Below, piece after piece: positions 54,311-63,866 of a stretch of DNA of 64,000 bases. The stretch is from QPIN01 sp965224575 (GTDB lineage Bacteria > Pseudomonadota > Gammaproteobacteria > Methylococcales > Methylomonadaceae): NCBI GenBank assembly GCA_965224575.1, contig CBDCZQ010000003.1:299812-363811 (forward strand). The letters run 5' to 3'. The notes under the pieces are model-generated. The model was given only the letters and a program-made list of their open reading frames with translations. It was not told the DNA's origin and searched no databases. Numbering within the stretch: the stretch's first letter is position 1; the number at the start of each line of letters is the position of its first letter. The position numbers were made by a program, and so were the translations under genes.

Positions 54311-57300
54311 ATGGCTCTTTTTGGTAAGAAAAAACAAGACAAAATTTCCAAATATCCCGGCATACGCAAAATAATGAATGGCGTATCTGCCGTTGTAATG
54401 TGTGAAAGAGAATCCAGTGATGCAGCAAGTGTTAATCTATCAACACCCACCTCTGACATGTCTAAATTTTGGACTCAAGAAAAAAACAAAGGCCACCTAA
54501 ATATATCCAATAGAACACTAATTTCTATTGATTCTGAAAATGCTCAAACTGCTTTAACAACTACCGCTGGACTCTCACTTTCCGGTTTAAGAGCCACGCA
54601 CTTTAGCTCTTCATCACAAAGCATTGCATCCATGCATGAGTCCTTATATGCAGCCGTAGGCAAAAGGCTCCCTTATGTATTAAATATAGTTTGTACTGCA
54701 ACAACCAAAGCCACTTCAAACCATTATTGTAGCCATGATGATTATCACAGCATAGACGATACTGGCTTCATTCAATTTTTTGCGCATAATAATCAATCTG
54801 CTGCTGACCTTAATCTTATTGGCAGAAAAATAGCTGAACTCAGTTTAAATCCGGTAGCCGTTGCTCAAGATGGTTTTTTAACTTCTGATTTAATAGAACC
54901 GCTGAATCTTCCAGAACGCGAGCTTATTGAAGAATTTGTGGGATTACCAGACGATATTATTACGGCACCCACAGCGGCTCAAAATATTTTATTTGGTAAA
55001 ACTCGCCGACGAGTTCCAGAAACATGGTCAGTTGACCAGTCTACACAAACGGGTGGAAGTCAAAATCCAGATAGCTATATGCAAACAGTTGCAGGACAGC
55101 GACCCTATTTCTTTGACCATGTTACTGATATTACAAATCAATGCATGGAAGAATGGTTTGAGTTAACCGGTCGTCGTTATCGTCGAATCAATCAATATTG
55201 TTGCAAAGATGCGGATTACTTGATTATTGCTCAAGGTAGCATTATCAACAATGCAAAAATAACGGCTGATTATTTGCGCAGTTCTCGTAAACTCAAAGTT
55301 GGTGTTGTTAACTTAACTGTCTTCCGGCCTTTTCCTGGTGACTTGCTCAGTCATATTGTTAAAGGAAAAAAAGGTGTCCTTGTTCTCGAAAGAACAGACC
55401 AGCCAATGGCAGAAGACTTACCGATTATTACTGAGATACGCAGTTGTGTTAGTAAAGCAATTGATAATGGAAGGGCAAAAGGAGTCGCTTTTGCTAATTA
55501 CGCCAGCTATGCAAAAACAACTGATATTTCTCCTTTATATTCAGCCTGTTTTGGATTGGGTGGACGTAACATAAAAGTCAGCGATATTATCGGTGCTGTT
55601 GACAATATGCTTCCAGAAGCTAAACAACTCAAATTTGCCTACCTTGGAATAAACTTTATCAGTAATAAAAACCTGTCTCCGCAACAGGAAATACAGCATC
55701 ATTCTGTTATTGAAGCCTATCCAGAGATCAATAATCTTACTTTAACCAGTAATGAAAACCCAAGTTTACTTCCCAAAGATGCAAAATCTATTCGTATTCA
55801 TTCTTTAGGTGGATGGAAAAATTATCTTCTAGGTCAAGACCTTGCTCAAACTTTGTTTGATCATTTTAATTTAGAAGTTAAAGCCCTGCCTTTCTACAAA
55901 GCTGAAAAAAAAGGCCAACCCACTACTTTTTATTTGACGACTGCTTCAAAGCCATTTCACCTGAATGATGAATATAGCACTGTTAATACAGTATTAGCTC
56001 TTGACCCTAATGTGTTTTCTCATAGCGATCCATTAGCAGGACTTGTTGAAAACGGAGTATTTATTATCCAGAGTCAGCAGAGTGAAGCAAACGATGTATG
56101 GCATAGTTTTCCAACAAGTGCTCAGAAAATACTATCGGATAAAAATATCAGCGTCTTTTTTATTGATGCTACTAATTTGGCACAAGAAGAGCTTAATAAA
56201 GAAAGTTGTGTTATTAGCTCTCTCTTCGATTTTCAAAACATAATCTTTAAATCGGCCTTTTTTAAAACCACTGACATTATTAAGGATTCTGATAAAAGTG
56301 AAGAACAAATTCAGTCTTTTATTGGTGATAATCCAGACCTGATTCAGCGTAGCTATACTAGCCTACAAGAAATTATTGTTGCAGAAATGAATGTAGGCGA
56401 AACAACTTCATCTATCACAAGAGAACCAACAGCACCCTTATTGCTACAACAAAAACCAACCAATGAATCAACTATTGCAAATATTCATCGTTTTTGGAAT
56501 CAAACGGGCAGTCAATACAGCAATAAAAAAATTGTAAAAGAGAATCTTGCTGGGCCTTTTGCTGCCTTAGGTGTAGTCCCTGCTGCAACGGGTATTTTTG
56601 GTGATATGACTGCAAATCGTTTACAACATCCCCAATGGATACCAGAAAACTGTACTGCCTGTGGAAACTGCTATATCTCCTGCCCTGATAGCGCAATTCC
56701 AGGCTTGATTAATACGGTAAGTGAAGTCTTTGAAACTAATATTAAACGTATTGAAAAATCAGGCCATATTGTTAAACACTTACGCCGTGCGATTCGTACA
56801 GTAGAAAAAAAGTATCATGAATTAACGGTTGGGAAATCTGTAGGTACAACTTTAGATCCTATTTTTGCCAAGGCGATTGGCGATACTATAAAAGAATACC
56901 CAGAACCTGATCAAGAAGAAGTTACACAAGAGTTTGAATGGTTTAAAGAGAAAATAGGTTCATTCAAATTTGCTCTGACTGAACCTTATCATGATGATAT
57001 GAACAGCCACATGCCTAGAAATGGCGGCTTATTTTCCATTACTATTAACCCAAACAGTTGTAAGGGCTGTATGGAATGCGTTTCAGTGTGTGAGACTGAT
57101 GCATTAACCGTTGTTGATCAAACGCCAGAATCCATTCTAACACTGCGTGATAACTGGGCTTACTGGCTAGATTTACCCACTTCAAATAAAAAATATAGCC
57201 GTATTGATGATCTGCAAGCTAAAAATGGCGTTTTAAACACCTTATTGCTCGATAAGAAAAACCACAACAGTATGCAGAATAGTGACAGCACACGAGCGGG

Positions 57301-59230
57301 TAGTGGTGAAAAAACGGTTATTCATCTGTTTTCCAGTTCAGTTACTGCATTAATGCAGCCGCGTATTGAAAAACATATTAAACAAATTGACCAGCTGATC
57401 ATTGAACTGGAAAAACATATTCGACTAAAGCTGGTTGAAACCGTTGATATTAGTGATATAGATGCTTTAGAAACAGCCATTGACCAAAATCAAAATGTAG
57501 ACCTTACATTATCCCGATTAACCGGCACACTTGATAAAGACAGAGCCACTCAACCTATTGATCCAAAATGGTTACGCTGGGCACTACAATTAGTCGAAAA
57601 ATTAAAACATTTACGCTGGAGTTATAAACAAGGGCCATCTGGAGAAGGCCGTGCAAGCTTAGGTATAACCAGTGGAAGTTGCTCAGATGCAGCATGGACA
57701 GCTACTTTTCCATTCAATCCCTACCCTTTTCCTTGGGCTCGTCATTTAACGCAAGATGCACCTTCATTAGCTATGGGGCTTTTTGAAGGCCACATGGTAA
57801 AAATGTCGGAAGGATTTAAAGCTATCCGTACGGCAGAACTAGAAATTAAAGGCAAATACGATAAATCTGAACATGACAATTTTTTTGCACATTTTGATTG
57901 GCACCAATTCAGTGAAGAGGAATACTTACTCTGCCCTCCCCTGGTTACATTAAGTTCAGAAGGAACAAGCTTTAACTCTGGATTGCAAAGCTTATCTTCT
58001 AGTTTGATGTCTGGACTACCGATCAAAGTACTAGTGCTAGACAATCAACCATCAGAAAATACTACTAGCCTGCATAAAGAACTAGGACTTATCACGATGG
58101 CTCATCGTACTGCTTATGTCCATCAAAGTTCACTGTCTAATTCAACTCATTGTTTAACAGGTTTTATTGATGGATTAAACTATAGAGGGCCAGCCTTATG
58201 GTCTATTTATGCATCTAGTCAGCCAGAAAATGGAATGGCTAATAATTCTCTAACCCTACAAAGTCGAATTGCTGTTGAATCGCGTGCTTATCCACTGATG
58301 ACATTTGACCCCAGATTAGGTAAATCCTGGGAGGAATGTATTAGCCTGCTTGGTAATCCTGATATAGATCAAGACTGGATCACTTATTCTTTAGATTACA
58401 CCGATGAATATGGTAATAAATTCTCTATGGATGTTCCACTCACCTATGCTGACTGGGCATTAACTGAATCCACTTTTGCCCAGCATTTTAAAGCTGTACC
58501 TGCCGATGCTAATTCAAATAACATGGTGTTGTTAACTGATTATCTTGAAATGGATAGTCACGGACAAGCTAATAACATTCCTTTTATTTGGGCAGTTCAC
58601 CCGCAAAGCAATCATTTATTAAAAATTGTCATATCTGCAGCAATAGTTAAAGCAACACAAGAACAAAAAAAATTTTGGCATACCCTAAAAGGCTTAAGTG
58701 GTGACAGTAGAGTTGAAATAGATACCCAAGCCATTGCAGATCAAGCCAAAGCCGAAATGGCACAAACGATTACTGAAGGTTTAATGAGCATGGTCGGTGG
58801 TGATGCGAGTGCTTTAACTCGCATATTATCAGAAGTACCTGCTGTTTCATCTAAAAGCAGCATTTCACCTGAAACCAAAGAAAAACCCAAAATAGAAGAA
58901 CAAAAACCTACTCCAAAACCAGTAGAAAAACTAAAAGCAGAACCAGCAGCTAAAAAGCCTGATGATAAAAGAAAAACAGCACACGAACCAGTCTGGATAG
59001 AAACTCCAGACTGCACAACCTGTGATGAATGTGTTGATATTGCGCCTTCAATGTTTCAATACAATGAAGAGAAAAAAGCCATTGTTATAGACCCCACTAA
59101 AGGTACTTTTGAAGATATTGTACGTTCTGCTGAAAAATGTACTGCTGTGATCATTCATCCAGGAACACCATGGAATCTTGATGAACCCAATTTGGAACAG
59201 CTCATTAAAAGGGCAGAGAAGTTTCAATAA
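54311..59230 (+). CDS. Giant pyruvate:ferredoxin (flavodoxin) oxidoreductase-like protein with extra C-terminal ferredoxin domain
   Basis: A 1639-residue protein with PFOR-type layout. Residues 20-230 are the pyrimidine-binding domain, 250-440 domain II, 460-650 the gamma-type domain. A 4Fe-4S pair follows: CTACGNCYISCP near 780 and CKGCMECVSVC near 916, with an insert of about 120 residues between. The TPP domain is from about 1130 to 1480. Residues 1500-1555 form a Lys/Pro/Glu-rich linker and 1565-1639 a second ferredoxin-like module (CTTCDECVDIAPSMF ... C). It is longer than NifJ (about 1170-1200). The Mg-TPP block GDG...NTGGQ reads SEG...NTTSL, so activity on pyruvate is uncertain. Next to rnfB on the same strand. 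Confidence 0.85.
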   Translation: MALFGKKKQDKISKYPGIRKIMNGVSAVVMCERESSDAASVNLSTPTSDMSKFWTQEKNKGHLNISNRTLISIDSENAQTALTTTAGLSLSGLRATHFSSSSQSIASMHESLYAAVGKRLPYVLNIVCTATTKATSNHYCSHDDYHSIDDTGFIQFFAHNNQSAADLNLIGRKIAELSLNPVAVAQDGFLTSDLIEPLNLPERELIEEFVGLPDDIITAPTAAQNILFGKTRRRVPETWSVDQSTQTGGSQNPDSYMQTVAGQRPYFFDHVTDITNQCMEEWFELTGRRYRRINQYCCKDADYLIIAQGSIINNAKITADYLRSSRKLKVGVVNLTVFRPFPGDLLSHIVKGKKGVLVLERTDQPMAEDLPIITEIRSCVSKAIDNGRAKGVAFANYASYAKTTDISPLYSACFGLGGRNIKVSDIIGAVDNMLPEAKQLKFAYLGINFISNKNLSPQQEIQHHSVIEAYPEINNLTLTSNENPSLLPKDAKSIRIHSLGGWKNYLLGQDLAQTLFDHFNLEVKALPFYKAEKKGQPTTFYLTTASKPFHLNDEYSTVNTVLALDPNVFSHSDPLAGLVENGVFIIQSQQSEANDVWHSFPTSAQKILSDKNISVFFIDATNLAQEELNKESCVISSLFDFQNIIFKSAFFKTTDIIKDSDKSEEQIQSFIGDNPDLIQRSYTSLQEIIVAEMNVGETTSSITREPTAPLLLQQKPTNESTIANIHRFWNQTGSQYSNKKIVKENLAGPFAALGVVPAATGIFGDMTANRLQHPQWIPENCTACGNCYISCPDSAIPGLINTVSEVFETNIKRIEKSGHIVKHLRRAIRTVEKKYHELTVGKSVGTTLDPIFAKAIGDTIKEYPEPDQEEVTQEFEWFKEKIGSFKFALTEPYHDDMNSHMPRNGGLFSITINPNSCKGCMECVSVCETDALTVVDQTPESILTLRDNWAYWLDLPTSNKKYSRIDDLQAKNGVLNTLLLDKKNHNSMQNSDSTRAGSGEKTVIHLFSSSVTALMQPRIEKHIKQIDQLIIELEKHIRLKLVETVDISDIDALETAIDQNQNVDLTLSRLTGTLDKDRATQPIDPKWLRWALQLVEKLKHLRWSYKQGPSGEGRASLGITSGSCSDAAWTATFPFNPYPFPWARHLTQDAPSLAMGLFEGHMVKMSEGFKAIRTAELEIKGKYDKSEHDNFFAHFDWHQFSEEEYLLCPPLVTLSSEGTSFNSGLQSLSSSLMSGLPIKVLVLDNQPSENTTSLHKELGLITMAHRTAYVHQSSLSNSTHCLTGFIDGLNYRGPALWSIYASSQPENGMANNSLTLQSRIAVESRAYPLMTFDPRLGKSWEECISLLGNPDIDQDWITYSLDYTDEYGNKFSMDVPLTYADWALTESTFAQHFKAVPADANSNNMVLLTDYLEMDSHGQANNIPFIWAVHPQSNHLLKIVISAAIVKATQEQKKFWHTLKGLSGDSRVEIDTQAIADQAKAEMAQTITEGLMSMVGGDASALTRILSEVPAVSSKSSISPETKEKPKIEEQKPTPKPVEKLKAEPAAKKPDDKRKTAHEPVWIETPDCTTCDECVDIAPSMFQYNEEKKAIVIDPTKGTFEDIVRSAEKCTAVIIHPGTPWNLDEPNLEQLIKRAEKFQ

Positions 59231-59362
59231 TTTTATGTTTTGAACTTTTAGTATTGAATGAAAATTACTAATAAAAAAAGAGAACAATATCGGGTAGTGG
59301 GTCTAACTTGTTATTTAACCTGAGGATACTGTGTTAAAGTAATGATTTTGCGGTAATATCAG

Positions 59363-59653
59363 ATGGCATGTTATCAAGAAGTCAGCTGTCCAGCTTGTGG
59401 CAGCAACAACATTATGAAATCAGGACGGAGTGTGCTGGATATCCAACGCTATCGTTGCCAACAGCAGGATTGTTCGACCAAAACGTTTATGCAGGAATAT
59501 CGTTATAAAGCGTACGAACCAGGTATCAAAGAGAAAATCGTTGACATGGCAATCAATAGCAGTGGTATTCGAGATACTGCACGCGTTCTCAAGATTAATA
59601 AAAACACAGTCATCCGTATTTTAAAAAAAAGCAGAATTGCATCGTCCAGGTAA
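59363..59653 (+). CDS. insA: IS1 InsA (DNA-binding regulator)
   Basis: A 96-residue protein with a zinc-finger-like CPACGSNNIMKSG and CQQQDC, and a helix-turn-helix around SSGIRDTARVLKINKNTVIR. It ends soon after the A8 run. In IS1 this product alone represses, and a frameshift makes the transposase. Confidence 0.93.
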   Translation: MACYQEVSCPACGSNNIMKSGRSVLDIQRYRCQQQDCSTKTFMQEYRYKAYEPGIKEKIVDMAINSSGIRDTARVLKINKNTVIRILKKSRIASSR

Positions 59654-60120
59654 ACCCCTTATTTCATACCTTGAACACGGAAACCCCGCTAGATGTTAGG
59701 CTGGAACTGGTTTGCGACGCGGCTGAATTGGATGAGCAGTGGTCGTTTGTGGGTAACAAGTCAAATCAACGTTGGTTATGGCATGCCGTTGATCATGCAA
59801 CCAATACAGTGCTCGCTTATGTGTTTGGCAAACGCAAAGACACTGTTTTTCAAGAATTGAAAGCATTGCTTGCACCATTCAATATTGGTCGTTATTACAC
59901 CGATGATTGGGGCGCATATGAGCGCCATCTCGAACCAGAGACGCATGAAATTGGCAAAACAAACACACAAAAAATTGAACGCAAGAATCTTAATTTTAGA
60001 ACCTGGATTAAACGCTTAACACGTCGAACAATCTGCTTTTCTAAGTTGGAAATAATGCATGATATTGTGATTGGCTTACTCATTAATAAAATGGAATTTG
60101 GACGAGACATCCATGCATAA
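59630..60120 (+). CDS. insB: IS1 InsB' transposase part (made by -1 frameshift)
   Basis: The frame continues from insA after a -1 slip on AAAAAAAA (59623-59630), reading KQNCIVQVNPLFHTLNTETP. DDE-type residues are seen in LDEQWSFVGNK, YYTDDWGAYERH and the NTQKIERKNLNFRTWIKRL block typical of IS1. All parts seem intact, so this copy may be active. Confidence 0.9.
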
Positions 60121-60164
60121 TTACAGGTTCGACCCACTACCGTTTTTTCAATTAAGGAAAAATC

Positions 60165-60655
60165 ATGAGCGAATACACCGTATTGAAAGAAGACTTTCAA
60201 GTCTTGCATGCTATTCCTGATATTCAGAATGAATTACAAGTAAAAATTGATAATCTAAAACATAATCGGTTTTCTCTTACATATAGAAATTATTTATTTG
60301 AATTGATGGTTCTTGGTGCTTTTGCTGAGAAAGGGCTTTTAGTTAATATTGAAGCTCCCGTTGGTACGAATGAAAGTACTATTGATGGGCTAATTCCGTT
60401 AGGTGGAAGAGAAATATATGTTGAAGTTACGTATACTACCGAAGAATTATTCGAAATTCCCAAAGATGAAGCTATTTTTGTTTCCATTGAAGAAGAGAAG
60501 AAGCAAGTAATAAGAAAGATTGAAAAAAAATGTTGGAAGGCAGACAATTAGGCTTGGTTGATGGGAAACCGACCATCTTAGTTCTTGGTCTAAATTTCAA
60601 TGGAGCTGATGATTACTCCACAGGATTAGCATGGGATGATTATTGTCTGATATAA
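60165..60655 (+). pseudogene. Frameshifted PD-(D/E)xK-like nuclease gene
   Basis: Begins 24 bp right of IS1, with AAGGAAAAATC then ATG. It reads MSEYTVLKEDFQVLHAIPDI and RNYLFELMVLGAFAEKGLLV. The possible nuclease core is ESTIDGLIPLGGREIYVEVT (D-x15-ExT; the usual lysine is replaced by threonine). At an A8 run (60521-60528) the frame ends at 60551; one base shift continues as LEGRQLGLVDGKPTILVLGL, NFNGADDYSTGLAWDDY to 60655. The A8 run may be a slip site or a plain mutation. No methylase nearby. Confidence 0.6.
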
Positions 60656-60780
60656 AGTTCTCCAACTTATCAGGAATGATCACATCACTAGCAAGTACTG
60701 GGATTTTATACCTCTCAAGGTTTATATAAATGCAAATTGTCAATTTACCCACAACGAAAATAATAAGCTTAAAGAGCTTA

Positions 60781-61066
60781 CGCTGAAAATCAGGGAAACG
60801 GAGCGATAGCGAAGTGATGATTTTTAGTCCGCAGTAGGCAACAGGGAAATTTGCAGATTCGACGTGTGCGATAGCACGCGAGAGAAGCAAAAATTTTTTC
60901 CCGATAAGCCGTCAAGTCAGTGAGGTAAGTTTTAACGGAGCGGCTTTTGTGCGGAGTTGAAACTGGACGCAGGACGTACTGTGGCACTCGATTAAGTCGC
61001 CCGAGCAGAATGAATCTTTGGACATGGATGTCCCAAGGTGATATATAGCGAGGATGGCGCGCCAGT
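60781..61066. repeat. 286-bp element, copy 1
   Basis: Begins CGCTGAAAATCAGGGAAACG and ends GAGGATGGCGCGCCAGT. Identical to copies 2 and 3 except for one base (A instead of G in CCCGAGCAGAATG). GC-richer than its surroundings, with internal hairpins (CGTGTGC-GATA-GCACGCG; TTGGACAT-GG-ATGTCCCAA). No terminal inverted repeats and no clear target duplication. Confidence 0.92.
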
Positions 61067-61274
61067 AGAAATAATAATTCAGAATGAAATGCCCAAATTC
61101 CATTTTATTATTAATTTTTTTTGGACGCTTATCTACACCTACTTGATCAGTAATCATCTCTCGCTGTGAGCGTTTCTTCCCCATCCCTTTAAACCACCGT
61201 ACTACGAGCTTTCTAGGTAATAGCTTGATCCAGTCAGGACTGGTATTTATAGATAAAATCATCATTGTTCCCAT
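61067..61274 (-). other. Small frame behind the IS4 transposase, unrecognised
   Basis: Minus-strand frame starting MGTMMILSINTSPDWIKLLP, then WFKGMGKKRSQREMITDQVG, and running into the 286-bp element. It starts 7 bp below the IS4 transposase stop, so it may be a passenger or the chewed end of the element. No family recognised. Confidence 0.4.
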
Positions 61275-61281
61275 ATCACTC

Positions 61282-62760
61282 TTACCCAGGAACTAATCGA
61301 GCCACCAGAGCAGACATAAGATCAGCCAGAGGCTTTCCTGAGATTATTGCATTTTGAACGGCTCGAATGGTATAGGAGCTAATACGTACAATTCTTTCCA
61401 GAAATAATAATGGATTAACAAAACCGCCATTTTTCTGGGCTCTTCTTTGTCTTTCTTCAAGCGCTTGGTTATATTTTTTATCCGAAGGATGAATCAACTC
61501 GGGATCTTGTATTTTTGAAATTTCTTCACAAACGCGCATTAAATTATAAGCCATGGTGGTAAGACGCATTTGATTGTTGAGTGACTTAATCGAAGAAGAC
61601 CAGGCTTTCGCTGAAAATCAGGGAAACGGAGCGATAGCGAAGTGATGATTTTTAGTCCGCAGTAGGCAACAGGGAAATTTGCAGATTCGACGTGTGCGAT
61701 AGCACGCGAGAGAAGCAAAAATTTTTTCCCGATAAGCCGTCAAGTCAGTGAGGTAAGTTTTAACGGAGCGGCTTTTGTGCGGAGTTGAAACTGGACGCAG
61801 GACGTACTGTGGCACTCGATTAAGTCGCCCGAGCGGAATGAATCTTTGGACATGGATGTCCCAAGGTGATATATAGCGAGGATGGCGCGCCAGTTTTTCT
61901 TTCATATTACTTTTGCTGTTATTGTAGGCCATTTTCAATGGTCCAGCGTTTGTAGTACAGAATCGCAATGGTGCCTGGATTTATTGATTTTGGTAATGTC
62001 GAGACAAAGTGGTGTAACTTTTGGGTTTCGGGGTCGCGGTAATGTATGACATTAAATCTTACCCCTTGGTTTTCAACAATGCGGTAGTCTTCGATACCTG
62101 TGTTAATAGGATTGTTGGCATCAAAGGCTATGGATTCGATCCATGTAGCCACTGAATTTTCTTTTAGAACAGATATCATATAATTTTGGTGGGCTTTCTG
62201 CTTTGCCCACCAAGAAAAGTCTGTCACCGCTTTGTCATAGACATAGAGATTGTTTTCTAGCTGTCTACACTGGCTATTTTGGTGATCAATATGATGGCGT
62301 AAATAAACCCAGTGGCGTAGACTTTTCCATTACCCCCTCTTGGGGTATGGCAGGCATGATCAATAAAATGTCCGTCAGCCGCTTCTACCGTATAGTCATC
62401 AAGTTCAGGAAATGATTTAAGGTAATCAATATCTGAGGCGGCTAAATGATCACAGAGAATTTTATAGCTTTGGCCTTCGATGGCTTCAAGCATGCGGGTG
62501 CGTCTTGAAGACTTCAGGGATTTAAAGTAGGTCGAGGGAGGGAGGAGTTCTCCATGAACTTCTTCAGTTGTTTGTATAAAGTGGTGACCGCTATCAACGG
62601 GGCTAATACAGCGCAATAGTCCGAGACGAATGAAGTCAATATCACTCATTTCAGGACATGATCTTTGCCAGACAGGGTAGCGTTCTGCTGCTAATGCTTG
62701 CTCCATGCTTTCGTTGCAATGTGTCAGGAGGTAATCATTCAAAGAGAGGTCAGTAATCAT
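61282..62760 (-). pseudogene. IS4-family transposase split by a 286-bp element and frameshifts
   Basis: The N-terminal part (62760-62257) begins MITDLSLNDYLLTHCNESME and holds the first DDE aspartate in AADGHFIDHACHTP. After a frameshift, LYVYDKAVTDFSWWAKQKAH carries the second. YYKRWTIE with NNSKSNMKEK gives the Y(2)R(3)E(6)K signature of IS4. There the 286-bp element copy 2 (61609-61894) is inserted; the protein then resumes KAWSSSIKSLNNQMRLTTMA to the stop. The target lies in a T run. Confidence 0.85.
61609..61894. repeat. 286-bp element, copy 2 (inside IS4 transposase)
   Basis: Same ends as copy 1. The interrupted gene defines the borders: CAGGCTTT | CGCTGAAAATC ... GGCGCGCCAGT | TTTTCTTTC. 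Proves this is a mobile unit. Confidence 0.93.
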
Positions 62761-62968
62761 GCGAGTTTTCCGTTTTAGGGTAAAAAACGTAAAATCTCAA
62801 AAAAATTCTTTGTAATTACAAGTCTTTTTTTATTTAATTTCCCATGTTCGATGTTTTAAACCCTCATCTTTTCTATCGCTGGCAGCATTTTTTTTAAAAT
62901 ACGAAAATACGTGTCTTAGTGGGCTTTAGAGTGCCAGTTCGCTGCGTGTTTCATTACAACTTTATGTT

Positions 62969-63349
62969 TTAAAGGGAACACCCATGGATAAAACAATAAA
63001 TTGTCTCATAACTGACTGAGAAGTTTTTTTCCTTTTCACTCAGTCGACCTGCAACTTGTTCAGGTGTCCACCCTTCACAGAGGCGTGAATATATTTCACT
63101 TTCATACGCTTCACATTTTGATTTCGTTTCTGCTGCTTGGCTTTTCCTCATCAAGGATTGCTTTTGCGCTTCTGAGGGTAGATAGCTCCCTTCCTCTGTT
63201 ATGTTTCAATTGTATTCTCGTGAAATAGTACTGCCTTTTCGCCCTAACATCTCCCCTATCTCTGAAAATGAGTGGCCTTTTGATCGATAGATCGCTATTT
63301 GATCTCGCTTTTTTTGATTTAATTGACTGTAATTTTGTCCCAATGCATC
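62969..63349 (-). pseudogene. IS30-family transposase fragment
   Basis: Minus-strand reading gives YSQLNQKKRDQIAIYRSKGH and FSEIGEMLGRKGSTISREYN, the IS30 helix-turn-helix, then a stop. It continues with YLPSEAQKQS and WTPEQVAGRLSEKEKNFSVS, YETIYCFIH, and is cut off. The DDE domain is absent. Near the presumed ATG (63347) a frameshift is also present. Confidence 0.85.
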
Positions 63350-63412
63350 GTCTCCTCTATATATTATAGAATTATAAACGATGCACTTGCTTTCTGAATG
63401 GAAGCTCCAGAA

Positions 63413-63508
63413 GCATAACGCCAGCTTCAGCGGCTACCATAAGGGGCGGTTTTTTTGCTTCGCAAAAAAAATGACGCTTATGGTAGTCCGCTGGAAGCTA
63501 TTGTTAGA
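63413..63508 (-). other. Integron attC recombination site
   Basis: Read on the minus strand: R'' TCTAAC, spacer AAT, arm AGCTTCCAGCGGACTACCAT, a terminal loop region with A/T runs, arm CCGCTGAAGCT, spacer GGC, R' GTTATGC. The arms pair fully except for one extra C in the first arm, the extrahelical base typical of attC. Unpaired spacers between R and L boxes also fit. It belongs to the 3' side of the minus-strand VapC gene, the right orientation for a cassette. Confidence 0.75.
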
Positions 63509-63529
63509 ATCATTTGCTAAGCCAACGAC

Positions 63530-63815
63530 CGCTGAAAATCAGGGAAACGGAGCGATAGCGAAGTGATGATTTTTAGTCCGCAGTAGGCAACAGGGAAATT
63601 TGCAGATTCGACGTGTGCGATAGCACGCGAGAGAAGCAAAAATTTTTTCCCGATAAGCCGTCAAGTCAGTGAGGTAAGTTTTAACGGAGCGGCTTTTGTG
63701 CGGAGTTGAAACTGGACGCAGGACGTACTGTGGCACTCGATTAAGTCGCCCGAGCGGAATGAATCTTTGGACATGGATGTCCCAAGGTGATATATAGCGA
63801 GGATGGCGCGCCAGT
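63530..63815. repeat. 286-bp element, copy 3 (between VapC gene and attC)
   Basis: Same ends as copies 1 and 2 and base-for-base like copy 2 as far as I can compare. It lies between the end of the VapC cassette gene and the attC site, so it entered the cassette after the cassette was formed. Confidence 0.92.
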
Positions 63816-63866
63816 CTAAATACTTCCAACTTCAAATATGATTTTACCTCGAAAACAATAAAATCT

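Larger units (their letters stand above)
59293..60141 (+). mobile_element. Complete IS1-family element
   Basis: Ends GGTAGTGGGTCTAACTTG and its counterpart GGTAGTGGGTCGAACCTG (right end, complement). 849 bp, with insA and insB' overlapping through an A8 slip site. Clear direct target repeats were not found next to the ends. Confidence 0.9.

Noticed and set aside
57742..58044. 100-codon minus frame inside the giant PFOR-like gene
   Set aside because: Shadow of the real frame; Ser/Cys/Lys-rich composition is an antisense artefact.
47739..59230. iorAB and the PFOR-like gene as one system
   Set aside because: They lie on opposite strands, separated by mobile elements, and each has its own neighbours.
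61618..61968. Minus-strand frame through the 286-bp element (LARHPRYISPWDIHVQRF...)
   Set aside because: Open in all three copies because they are nearly identical; no ribosome site, start supplied by flanking DNA, composition unlike a protein. I treat the element as non-coding.
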